Shown here in pieces: positions 1 to 6,939 of a stretch of DNA of 31,570 nt. A program made the translations under genes and the position numbers. The stretch spans positions 1-31,570 of the forward strand of contig JAWCMT010000017.1 in the NCBI GenBank assembly GCA_038849555.1, in the 5' to 3' direction. The notes under the pieces were generated by a model. That model did not search any database. It worked only from the letters and a program-made list of their open reading frames with translations, and was not told the origin of the DNA. Source of the stretch: JAOAIV01 sp038849555. Its GTDB lineage: Archaea; Thermoproteota; Bathyarchaeia; Bathyarchaeales; Bathycorpusculaceae. The stretch's first letter is position 1. Each line of letters starts with the position of its first letter.

Positions 1-1
1 C

Positions 2-1138
2 TTCTTAGGCGAGGAATTCTTCAACAGAACAAGCATACCTGACGCCATCTTCCTGCTGCTATTAGGCCTCATGTTAGGTCCGATTTTTCAATTGTTTGTT
101 CAGGAAGAGCTGCTTACTATTGCACCGTATTTCGCCGCATTAGCTCTTATTATAATTCTTTTCGACGCTGGCCTAAACATGGACATACATGAAGCAATTG
201 CCAGCAGCCCACGCGCTACCGTGCTTGCTGTGCTTGGCTGGGGATTAAATCTGCTTGTGACCGCGGTTCTCTGTAAGCTGATGCTCGGTTGGCGTTTTCT
301 AGACGGCTTGCTCTTAGGAAGCATCATTGGCGGAACCAGTTCAATAATAGTGGTAGCCTTGATAAGAAAACTGAGAGTCGGCGAAAAAATTGAAACTACT
401 CTAAGCATAGAATCAGTTTTAACTGATGTCTTATGCACCGTCGGCGCCTTCAGCGCGATTAAGATATTGCTATCCGGCGAAGTAAGCATAGGCGTCGCCT
501 TAAGTTCAGTGGCCACAGCTTTCGGTTTAGGCGGCCTTGTAGGTTTAGGCTTCGGCGTTGCTTGGCTGATTCTCCTAGAGAAGCTGAAAGGCAAATCCCA
601 CGCCTACATGCTAACCTTAGCCATGTTACTTTTAACCTACGTGGTTACCTCAAACTTAGGCGGGAACGGCGCGGTTTCAGCTCTGTTTTTCGGCTTGGTC
701 ATTGGAAACTCGCGCCCCATAGGAAGACTGTGTAAAGTCAGATGCACCGTATCAATAGATGAAAACGTACGCAATTTTCACTGCCAAATAAGCTTTCTAA
801 TCCGCGATTTCTTCTTTGTTTTCACCGGGCTCCTCTTTAATGTTTCATCTCTCATGTCACTGTTTTTCGGCTTATTCTTGACCTTCATCTTCCTAGGAAC
901 CCGCTTTGTCGCGGTCAAAATATCTGCCTTTAAATCTGAACTGCATAACCATGAACTTTTAATGACTATAATGTTCCCTCGAGGTTTGGCTGCCGCCGTA
1001 CTCGCATCGTTACCACTTACAATGCTTGGACCCAGCTACCAAATTTTCCCAGAAATCGCCTTTATAGTAATCCTTACAACAATCATCGTCTGCACCATTG
1101 GTGTTGTCTTGACTAAAAAACGCAGAAACCACCGTTAG
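2..1138 (+). CDS. Cation:proton antiporter (Na+/H+ exchanger family), 5'-truncated
   Basis: Integral-membrane exchanger swapping monovalent cations for protons. The reading frame is open from base 2 and the residues before the first Met (71) continue a normal antiporter start (FLGEEFF... then IPDAIFLLLLGLMLGP), so the gene begins outside the window. It carries about ten hydrophobic segments, the FDAGLNMD stretch typical of CPA-family helix 3, GGTSS, and the core ESVLTD segment. In most CPA1 exchangers that last position reads ND and in electrogenic ones DD; here it is TD, which points to a separate subgroup. The C-terminal FPRGLAAAVLAS segment matches the conserved PRG(L/V) helix of the family. 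It ends in a short basic tail. The ion (Na+ or K+) cannot be read from sequence. Confidence 0.88.
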   Translation, partial: FLGEEFFNRTSIPDAIFLLLLGLMLGPIFQLFVQEELLTIAPYFAALALIIILFDAGLNMDIHEAIASSPRATVLAVLGWGLNLLVTAVLCKLMLGWRFLDGLLLGSIIGGTSSIIVVALIRKLRVGEKIETTLSIESVLTDVLCTVGAFSAIKILLSGEVSIGVALSSVATAFGLGGLVGLGFGVAWLILLEKLKGKSHAYMLTLAMLLLTYVVTSNLGGNGAVSALFFGLVIGNSRPIGRLCKVRCTVSIDENVRNFHCQISFLIRDFFFVFTGLLFNVSSLMSLFFGLFLTFIFLGTRFVAVKISAFKSELHNHELLMTIMFPRGLAAAVLASLPLTMLGPSYQIFPEIAFIVILTTIIVCTIGVVLTKKRRNHR

Positions 1139-1259
1139 ACGACAAAATACAACTTCGAAGCAGCCTGCGCCACTAAAACGTGATTTACAATGTCCCTGTC
1201 AAATTTAGTAATCAATAAATATGCCGCAGACGTTACCTTTCGTCGAGAAGTGACTTGGG

Positions 1260-1424
1260 ATGCCGCAAATTATAATCTGCCATGATTGCAAACACGTGTT
1301 ATATGAAGGGTCAGAGCTTAAACCTCCAGACGAAATTCTGCAGAGTCACGATGGAAAATGCCCCAAATGCGGCCGGAAACTATCCTTGCTACCTATCGAT
1401 GTTGAAGTAAAACCAGTAAAATAA
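1260..1424 (+). CDS. 54-aa zinc-ribbon protein
   Basis: Small ORF with two CxxC knuckles: C7/C10 (ICHDCKH) and C34/C37 (KCPKCGRKL), the usual spacing for a four-Cys zinc ribbon. The start ATG at 1260 has a weak purine-rich stretch (GAGAAGTGA) upstream; the stop is TAA at 1422. Such mini zinc ribbons are common in archaea and may bind RNA, DNA or a partner protein, but no function can be assigned. It lies alone between the antiporter and the glycosylation genes, about 120 bases from the former and 335 from the latter. Confidence 0.65.
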   Translation: MPQIIICHDCKHVLYEGSELKPPDEILQSHDGKCPKCGRKLSLLPIDVEVKPVK

Positions 1425-1759
1425 TCTTTCACTTAAAAATCGGATGTTCTTTAAAAATTAGATGAAGTAAAACTTGCATCGAGAAAAAGCGCCGAACTCC
1501 ATTAGAAAATGCTTAATTCAGCGAGGAAATAGTTTCATTTTTTATTAATTCGAAGGCATAAACCCGCTGTTTTGTTGTTAGGAACGAAATTTTCTGCAAA
1601 TAACGACAGTGAGTTATTATCCATTCTCTGAATTCAAGCAAATCTTAGTGAAGCTAGGGTTAGTGCTAGAAAACAATAAATAAACGGGCTGTTGTGATAT
1701 AACCGTTATTAACCGCAAAACAAATAAATGGTTTCATTGACGTATGAAGAGATTACAAG
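1425..1759. other. AT-rich intergenic region before aglB
   Basis: 335 bases with no convincing ORF, tRNA-like fold or repeat on either strand. The only candidate signal is GATATAAC near 1696-1703, a weak TATA-like box that would place a transcript start near 1725, about 35 bases before the TTG start of aglB. Otherwise I see nothing in it. Confidence 0.4.
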
Positions 1760-4018
1760 TTGGAGGAAGAAGACACGGCTAAGGAACGGTTCTTCAACAG
1801 CCTTAAAGCTTTTGGGCGGCTGCGTATCCAAACAAGCCATGCGTCGATAGTGTGCTATTCAGCTTTGTTTCTGATACTCTTTATTGCTCTTACTATTCGC
1901 ATTTTGCCTATGCGTTGGGAAATACCTTCAGGCACATTGCGCCTCAACGAATTTGACCCCTATTACCAATTTAGCTTAACAAGGTATATGGTGCAGAACG
2001 GTTTGCTCTCGCCATATTGGCCTAATCCATGGATAAACACGCAGCAATGGTACCCTTCTGGGCTAGACATGTCAGCATCTTATCCTTCACTGCCAATGAC
2101 TGCCGCGGCACTTTATAGTGTTATCTCATTTTTAGGCGTTAACGTAGACTTAATGTCATTCTGCTCTTTCTTACCAGCAACCTTTGGAATGATTAGCTGC
2201 CTAATAATTTACTTAATAGGCAAAGACATAGGCGGCAAAGCAATCGGCCTATTCGCGGCGCTTTTCCTAGCTTTAGCGCCCTCTTTTCTTGCCAGAACCG
2301 CGCTTGGCTTCTTTGACACAGAATCAGTAGGCATTCTTGGCCTGCTATCATTTATTTTCCTATTTTTGAGGGCAATAGACGAAAATAGGTCTACACGTTC
2401 ATCCCTATTGTACTCTTTCAGTGCTGCAGGAGCATTAGCCTACTTCCTCTTGGGATGGGGTGCATCCTACTACATACTGGGTTTAATTGCGCTCTTCGTT
2501 TTAACGTTAATCTTACTAAAAAGATACACGCCGCGTCTACTGGTTTCTTACAGCATAACTTTTGGGTTAGCATTCTTTATAGCAACAAAGTTTCCATACC
2601 TGTCACTAAATTATCTAGTTACAGGTCCAGTGCTATTGGTTGCTGGCGTGTTCATTTTACTTTGCCTTGCAGAAGTTTTGCGCCATAACATATCCGCTAG
2701 AACGAAAATGATGCTTGCCATTGCAACGCTAATTGGAGCAGTTGGTGTTTTCGCTGTTTTATCGCAACTTGGCTACATGACGAATATAGCAGGCAAGTTC
2801 CTTTCGGTGGTTAATCCGTTTCTCCGTTCAGCGGCGCCCTTATTGGAGTCTGTGGCTGAGCATAGAATTTCAGCGTGGGGCAGCATTTACTACGACTTCG
2901 GTTTAGGACTACTCTTCTTCTTAGCTGGCTTGTACTTCACGCTGAGGAACCCGACTAACCGAAACCTTTTCTTGTTACTCTTCGGTGCTACATCCCTCTA
3001 TTTCGCGGCTTCCATGGTGCGCTTACTCGCTATCTTCGCGCCTGCATTTAGCCTTCTTGCGGCAGCAGGAATTTTGGGTATACTGAAGCCATTTTACGCC
3101 TTATTGCGGGAGGCACCAGAGATTGCAGTGAAAACAAAACGGAAGATAGCGCGTGTAAGCAAAGAATACAGTGGCGCTGCAGTGTTTCTTGTATTCATAC
3201 TTCTACTTACAAATCTTGCGTTTTCGCCTCAAAACGGCGGTATGCCACGGGTTTACGGTCAAGCTTACTCGCCTATCACGATTAGTGCATCAAGTCTTCC
3301 TCTGGTGCCGAATGAGCAGGCGACTGAATGGTTAGATATGCTAAGCTGGACGAGAAATAATCTTCAGTCAACAACTGTGGTTTGCTCTTGGTGGGATTAC
3401 GGGTATTGGCTAAGTATACTTGGCAATGTTACAACCTTAGCCGACAACGCCACAGTTAACACTACCCAGATAGAAAACATCGGTTTCATCTTCATGGCGC
3501 CGGAAGAAAAAGCAATGGCGATGCTTGAGCGGTATAACGCCAAATACATACTTGTCTTTGTTACTCTCGGCATAGCACAATCCTCCAGCGGCACCTCCTA
3601 TGTAGTGCGTTTCGCGGGATATGGAGACGAAGGGAAATGGATGTGGATGGCGCGGATTTCAGGGCAAGCCCGTGACAGATTCATAGCTGAAGGCTTGCTT
3701 GATGAGGACTCTGCATGGACTGACGAAAAAGCCTTCGTCAACACAACTAGTGGAGCGTGGCTTGATGCTGGCAAGAATACCACGATATACAAGCTAATGA
3801 GTTGGGCAAAGCAGCGCTGGGCTGATGGCTCTGGCGTACAAAGCGGCATCACCGCAGATGAAGCAGGCGTGCAGCCAACATACTTCAAGGAAGCATACTT
3901 CGCTGGCGAGAACTTGAACGCTATTGACGCTTCAGCCAAATACGGTGGGCTCATACCAATCGTAGCCCTTTACGAGATTGACTGGCAAAAATATTACAAC
4001 GCTACAAGCCAACCTTAA
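1760..4018 (+). CDS. aglB: Oligosaccharyltransferase STT3/AglB
   Basis: Membrane enzyme that transfers the lipid-linked oligosaccharide to Asn of N-X-S/T sequons on the outer face. Its 752 aa comprise an N-terminal multi-pass region (about residues 30-490) and a soluble C-terminal domain. Visible catalytic motifs: first acidic motif EFDPYY (64-69), second GFFDTES (183-189), external-loop SVAE (364-367, the TIxE-type motif), and the sequon-binding WWDYGYW (544-550). All active-site motifs look intact. The start is TTG at 1760; an in-frame TGA at 1745 excludes anything longer. Only 12 bases separate its stop from the next gene, a GlcNAc-1-P transferase homologue, so the first and last steps of N-glycosylation are probably co-transcribed. 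The large anchored surface protein at 15.2 kb is a plausible substrate. Confidence 0.95.
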   Translation: MEEEDTAKERFFNSLKAFGRLRIQTSHASIVCYSALFLILFIALTIRILPMRWEIPSGTLRLNEFDPYYQFSLTRYMVQNGLLSPYWPNPWINTQQWYPSGLDMSASYPSLPMTAAALYSVISFLGVNVDLMSFCSFLPATFGMISCLIIYLIGKDIGGKAIGLFAALFLALAPSFLARTALGFFDTESVGILGLLSFIFLFLRAIDENRSTRSSLLYSFSAAGALAYFLLGWGASYYILGLIALFVLTLILLKRYTPRLLVSYSITFGLAFFIATKFPYLSLNYLVTGPVLLVAGVFILLCLAEVLRHNISARTKMMLAIATLIGAVGVFAVLSQLGYMTNIAGKFLSVVNPFLRSAAPLLESVAEHRISAWGSIYYDFGLGLLFFLAGLYFTLRNPTNRNLFLLLFGATSLYFAASMVRLLAIFAPAFSLLAAAGILGILKPFYALLREAPEIAVKTKRKIARVSKEYSGAAVFLVFILLLTNLAFSPQNGGMPRVYGQAYSPITISASSLPLVPNEQATEWLDMLSWTRNNLQSTTVVCSWWDYGYWLSILGNVTTLADNATVNTTQIENIGFIFMAPEEKAMAMLERYNAKYILVFVTLGIAQSSSGTSYVVRFAGYGDEGKWMWMARISGQARDRFIAEGLLDEDSAWTDEKAFVNTTSGAWLDAGKNTTIYKLMSWAKQRWADGSGVQSGITADEAGVQPTYFKEAYFAGENLNAIDASAKYGGLIPIVALYEIDWQKYYNATSQP

Positions 4019-4030
4019 GGAAGCGAAAGC

Positions 4031-4900
4031 GTGTTTCCAAAAGTTCCTGACCAGCACAAGATAGGTAGACCCTTAGTTCCAAATGGCTTAGGCGTCATCT
4101 ATGTTCTGTTCACAACTGTTTACCTCTTCTTAAGCTATTTTCTTGGAATTGCTAAGACCTCCAACGGGGTGTCTGCACCTTTAACTTTGGCTGTTTGCAT
4201 CTTATTCGGCGGTTTCATGGGGCTGCTGGACGACTGGATGGATTTAAAATGGCGGTATAAGGCTTTTATGCCCCTCATAGCTGCACTTCCCCTCGTTTAC
4301 TTGGCACGCGAGTACTCCCTACGAACTGCGATCTCGCTACCCATAATTGGTGTAATAGACTTTGGAGACGCATACTACTTTCTAGTAATTCCACTGATGG
4401 TGATGGTGGTTACTAACGTTGTGAACATGCTCGGAGGCTTGAATGGTTTAGAAACCATCTGTCCTGCGATAATCATAATAGGGCTAATGGTATTGTCGCC
4501 GTTTTCCTATGTGCTCCTTATGCTCGGTCCCCTAATCCTCTGGCTTGTCCTTGCTATTTTCAACTTTAAAGGTAAGATTTTCGTGGGCAACAGCGGCTCA
4601 TTCGCCATTGGCATTACAATAGCCTCTTTTGCAATAATAACGGATCTAAAATTGAGTCTACTATTTTCGATTATACCTTATGTTTTTAACTCGACTTTAA
4701 TATTGCTGAGCGTTTTCCTTTTCGGGAAAAAAGCCAGCGTCACACTTGACGGGAATAGGCTTGTGTCGACTCACAGGCGCAGTTTGATTACGCTTATCAC
4801 TTATCAGCGGCCGATGACTGAACGCAAAGTAGTGGCTTTAATAGCGTTGCTTGTAACGATTTTCGTTTCCTTCGCGGTGCTTACCGAGTTATTCTGTTAA
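4031..4900 (+). CDS. GlcNAc-1-phosphate transferase family protein (AglH/MraY/GPT-like), atypical
   Basis: Polyprenyl-phosphate N-acetylhexosamine-1-phosphate transferase family, which starts glycan-lipid assembly on dolichyl phosphate. Of 289 aa, most is hydrophobic helices. Seen: KIGRPLVPNGLG (10-21, like the KPxxPxxGG loop), LLDDWMDLKWRYK (65-77, Mg-binding DDxxD), NMLGGLNGLE (132-141), and a basic THRRS loop (247-251). Two oddities: the ORF begins right at the first cytoplasmic loop, so the usual first membrane helix is absent, and the normally GD(T/V)-type motif reads VGNSGS (185-190), with Asn187 where an Asp is catalytic in MraY and DPAGT1. The GTG start is 12 bases after aglB, with AAGGAAG before it; it shares aglB's frame, so a longer N terminus is not available. 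It may be an active variant or a degenerate paralogue. Confidence 0.78.
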   Translation: MFPKVPDQHKIGRPLVPNGLGVIYVLFTTVYLFLSYFLGIAKTSNGVSAPLTLAVCILFGGFMGLLDDWMDLKWRYKAFMPLIAALPLVYLAREYSLRTAISLPIIGVIDFGDAYYFLVIPLMVMVVTNVVNMLGGLNGLETICPAIIIIGLMVLSPFSYVLLMLGPLILWLVLAIFNFKGKIFVGNSGSFAIGITIASFAIITDLKLSLLFSIIPYVFNSTLILLSVFLFGKKASVTLDGNRLVSTHRRSLITLITYQRPMTERKVVALIALLVTIFVSFAVLTELFC

Positions 4901-4958
4901 CTGCCATATACGCCATGCGTAAGCCTAATTGCCTTTTCGCTGTTTCCGATTCAGCAAG

Positions 4959-4966
4959 TTTTAATA
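4959..4966 (+). promoter_or_regulatory. TATA-like box for the queT-like gene
   Basis: TTTTAATA here would place a transcript start near 4989, exactly where the GC-rich hairpin leader begins, leaving about 67 bases of leader before the GTG start. Confidence 0.4.
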
Positions 4967-4992
4967 GGTAACGTTTGCTTGTGCATAAGCTA

Positions 4993-5050
4993 ATGGGCGG
5001 GTAGGTGAGCCTCCACCCGTTCCGCCAAACAAACCCCGGTGTAGGAGGTG
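4993..5050 (+). promoter_or_regulatory. Structured leader with possible RBS sequestration (candidate riboswitch)
   Basis: GC-rich island in an AT-rich gap. GGCGG (4996-5001 area) can pair with CCGCC (5022-5025 area), and inside it GGGT/GGTG can pair with ACCC/CACC. CCTCC at 5010-5014 is the exact complement of the Shine-Dalgarno GGAGG at 5044-5048, so one fold could free the site and another could hide it. The downstream gene is a transporter of a family (QueT) often under preQ1 control in bacteria, but I do not recognise any known preQ1 class here. The switching idea is inference. Confidence 0.35.
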
Positions 5051-5056
5051 TAAGTA

Positions 5057-5602
5057 GTGAAAATCGATAGTCGGGATTTGACTGGAACCGCCGTCTTCGC
5101 TGCGTTGTACGTAGTAATCAACATTTTGCAGACTGTTACTGTGGGTAACCCTACAATTTATGGGCCTATACAACTGCGCTTAGCAGACTTCATGATTGCG
5201 CTGGCAGCATTGTTCGGTTGGCCAATAATTGGCGGCGCCACAATAGGCTGCTTCCTAACAAACGCCTACTACTTCCTCGGCGCGCCAGACGTGATTCTCG
5301 GGCCAATAGCCAACCTATTCGCCGCTTGGCTTGTGATGCACTTAAGAAAACGTCGATTACTGGCATGCGTCGCCGGCGCTTTGCCCATTGGCTTAATCGT
5401 TGGAGGCTATCTTTGGCTTTTCTTTCCGCCGCCAGAAGTATTAGGCAGTTTACCTACGTGGGCAGGCATGATCCTCAGCATTACCGCTAGTAGCTTAATT
5501 GCCGTGGCAGTCATAGGGTACTTGGTGCTTTCAATGCTAAGCCGACCTAACATTATAAAACCGCTGAAAGCGCGTGGATTAAAAGTTGTCTCAGAAAAAT
5601 GA
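5057..5602 (+). CDS. queT: QueT-family transporter (ECF S-component-like)
   Basis: 181-aa membrane protein with about five to six hydrophobic helices. The stretch YGPIQLRLADFM followed by GCFLTNAYYFLGAPDVILG matches the QueT/DUF988 family, substrate-binding units implicated in uptake of queuosine-type 7-deazaguanine precursors. In archaea the related modification is archaeosine, so a 7-deazaguanine base is the likely substrate, though this is inferred. Start GTG at 5057 with GGAGG eight bases upstream, a strong site. No energising ECF ATPase genes lie beside it, so it would share a module encoded elsewhere or act alone. The leader may regulate it. Confidence 0.75.
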   Translation: MKIDSRDLTGTAVFAALYVVINILQTVTVGNPTIYGPIQLRLADFMIALAALFGWPIIGGATIGCFLTNAYYFLGAPDVILGPIANLFAAWLVMHLRKRRLLACVAGALPIGLIVGGYLWLFFPPPEVLGSLPTWAGMILSITASSLIAVAVIGYLVLSMLSRPNIIKPLKARGLKVVSEK

Positions 5603-5635
5603 TAAGGCGGTTCTCAGTTTTCTGCTAGATTCCGA

Positions 5636-5648
5636 TTTTTCCTTTTTT
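5636..5648 (+). terminator. T-rich terminator after the queT-like gene
   Basis: Two T runs (TTTTT then TTTTTT) about 35 bases after the stop, consistent with archaeal factor-independent termination at oligo-T tracts. Confidence 0.4.
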
Positions 5649-5740
5649 ATCTGCCTACATACGTCTCTTAGATTCTGTCGCCAAAGTAGGCTTTGCTGAA
5701 GTTGTCTTCAATTTAGGCTTCGCAATAATAAGCATAATGA

Positions 5741-5747
5741 TTTATAA
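5741..5747 (+). promoter_or_regulatory. TATA box for rubrerythrin
   Basis: TTTATAA about 40 bases before the ATG, predicting a start near 5771 and a short leader that still contains the Shine-Dalgarno AAGGGAG. Confidence 0.5.
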
Positions 5748-5783
5748 CCGCCTGCAACGTTATTCTTGTAAGGGAGTTTTATT

Positions 5784-6287
5784 ATGGCTAAAACTGAAGA
5801 GAATTTGAAAACTGCTTTCGCAGGTGAATCCCAGGCTAACAGGCGCTACTTAGCTTTTGCAAGAAAGGCCGAAGAAGAAGGATACACGCAAATTGCGAAA
5901 CTCTTTAAGGCCGCTGCAGAGGCGGAAACAGTTCACGCGCTGAATCATCTGAGAATAACTGGGCAAATTAAATCAACCTTGGAGAACTTGGAGGCTGCAG
6001 TATCAGGCGAAACCTTTGAATTCAAAGAAATGTATCCCGAGTACATAGCCGCCGCAAAGCAGGAAGGCAACAAGCAGGCGGCATGGAGCTTTAACGTGGC
6101 AAACCAAGTAGAGCAGATACACGCCAAGCTTTTCGCAAAGGCAATTGACGCGTTGAAGCGCAAAAAACCGATGGAGCAAGTGGACTATTACGTGTGCGGC
6201 GTCTGCGGAAATACGGTTGAAGGCCTGCCTCCAGATGTGTGTCCAATCTGTGGTGCTCCTAAAGAAAAATTCTTTAAAGCATCATAA
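5784..6287 (+). CDS. rbr: Rubrerythrin
   Basis: Non-haem di-iron peroxidase that reduces H2O2 in the cytoplasm of anaerobes, fed by rubredoxin or ferredoxin-type donors. 167 aa in the classic order: four-helix ferritin-like domain (about 1-130) with E15, ExxH at E48-H51 and ExxH at E110-H113, then a rubredoxin-type Fe(Cys)4 domain with C138, C141, C153 and C156. Length and order are normal. It has its own TATA box and Shine-Dalgarno, and is followed by a T tract. A stand-alone rubredoxin 400 bases downstream is the likely electron donor. Confidence 0.96.
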   Translation: MAKTEENLKTAFAGESQANRRYLAFARKAEEEGYTQIAKLFKAAAEAETVHALNHLRITGQIKSTLENLEAAVSGETFEFKEMYPEYIAAAKQEGNKQAAWSFNVANQVEQIHAKLFAKAIDALKRKKPMEQVDYYVCGVCGNTVEGLPPDVCPICGAPKEKFFKAS

Positions 6288-6293
6288 TAACGC

Positions 6294-6302
6294 CTTTTTT
6301 AT
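6294..6302 (+). terminator. T-tract terminator after rubrerythrin
   Basis: CCTTTTTTA follows the rubrerythrin stop by a few bases; no clear stem, as usual for archaeal oligo-T terminators. Confidence 0.4.
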
Positions 6303-6352
6303 TCCTAACTTTTTCAAAACATTATTATGGTGCCCTTGAGAGGTTATATTGG

Positions 6353-6580
6353 GTGTTTTCTTTGGGTTGCTGGAAATGGTTTAACGGAGTTTTAAAAGAA
6401 GCCGGCGTGCAAGTCACAGACCAAAACAAGGGCGCAATTGAAAAAGTTATACACGATTACGTAAGTGAGCAAGCCAGCTATGGGCGTTGTTCAGCAGACT
6501 GGCGGAAAGCCCGCAAAGAAATTAACGAAAGCCCTGAGATGAAAAAGGAACTCATAGAAAAACTTAAGGCATTGGTCTAA
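6353..6580 (+). CDS. Small conserved-looking protein (75 aa), unknown function
   Basis: Charged, helix-rich 75-aa protein. It opens with an aromatic GCWKWFNG segment (5-12) and has a central YGRCSADWRKARKEI (43-57); the two Cys are C6 and C46. The C-terminal third is Lys/Glu-rich. The GTG start at 6353 is preceded by GAGAGGT at suitable spacing. No domain is recognised with certainty. Position between rubrerythrin and rubredoxin suggests a link to oxidative stress, which is only context. I believe similar short archaeal proteins exist but cannot name a family. Confidence 0.7.
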   Translation: MFSLGCWKWFNGVLKEAGVQVTDQNKGAIEKVIHDYVSEQASYGRCSADWRKARKEINESPEMKKELIEKLKALV

Positions 6581-6642
6581 ACTGCTGCTCTTTCCCGCTC
6601 TTTTTCTCTGTGAGAAAACAAGGGTATTCGCTAATAGCGCAT

Positions 6643-6653
6643 CTTATATAAGG
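6643..6653 (+). promoter_or_regulatory. TATA box for rubredoxin
   Basis: CTTATATAAGG, a near-ideal archaeal TATA box, predicting a start near 6675 and a leader of about 16 bases before ATG 6691. Confidence 0.6.
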
Positions 6654-6690
6654 TAGCATCGCTTTATTTTGCAAAGTGAAGTGTTGAAAA

Positions 6691-6852
6691 ATGGATAAAT
6701 GGGAATGCACACTCTGCGGTTACATATACAATCCCGAAAAAGGCGACCCTGAACATGGCATACCAGCTGGAACACCTTTTGAGCAGCTACCCGAAAACTG
6801 GGCTTGCCCGATTTGCGGAGCGCCTAAAAGTCAATTCGTAAAGCGCAATTAA
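6691..6852 (+). CDS. Rubredoxin
   Basis: 53-aa mononuclear iron electron carrier. Iron ligands are C6 and C9 (ECTLCGYIY) and C39 and C42 (CPICGAPK), with the typical GDPEHGIPAGTPFE loop between. The length is normal for a single rubredoxin domain. It likely delivers electrons to the rubrerythrin upstream; no obvious rubredoxin reductase is adjacent. It has its own strong TATA box. Confidence 0.96.
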   Translation: MDKWECTLCGYIYNPEKGDPEHGIPAGTPFEQLPENWACPICGAPKSQFVKRN

Positions 6853-6900
6853 AACAGAAGTAACTTAATACCTCCGCGCCGCTCACACCTTTTTGAAAGC

Positions 6901-6907
6901 TTTATAT
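6901..6907 (+). promoter_or_regulatory. TATA box for the ribonucleotide reductase operon
   Basis: TTTATAT centred about 36 bases before ATG 6940, predicting a start near 6930 and a leader of about ten bases with no Shine-Dalgarno, i.e. a nearly leaderless transcript. Confidence 0.5.
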
Positions 6908-6939
6908 CCGCCTTAAAAGCACAATATTTTCGGATATAG

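Noticed and set aside
1190..1285. 31-aa ORF before and overlapping the zinc-ribbon gene
   Set aside because: Overlaps the better-supported zinc-ribbon start and has no Shine-Dalgarno or motif.
3990..4060. Frameshift splitting a longer GlcNAc-P transferase from aglB
   Set aside because: Both genes are in the same frame with a clean TAA between, and aglB ends at a natural position; no other frame encodes the missing helix.
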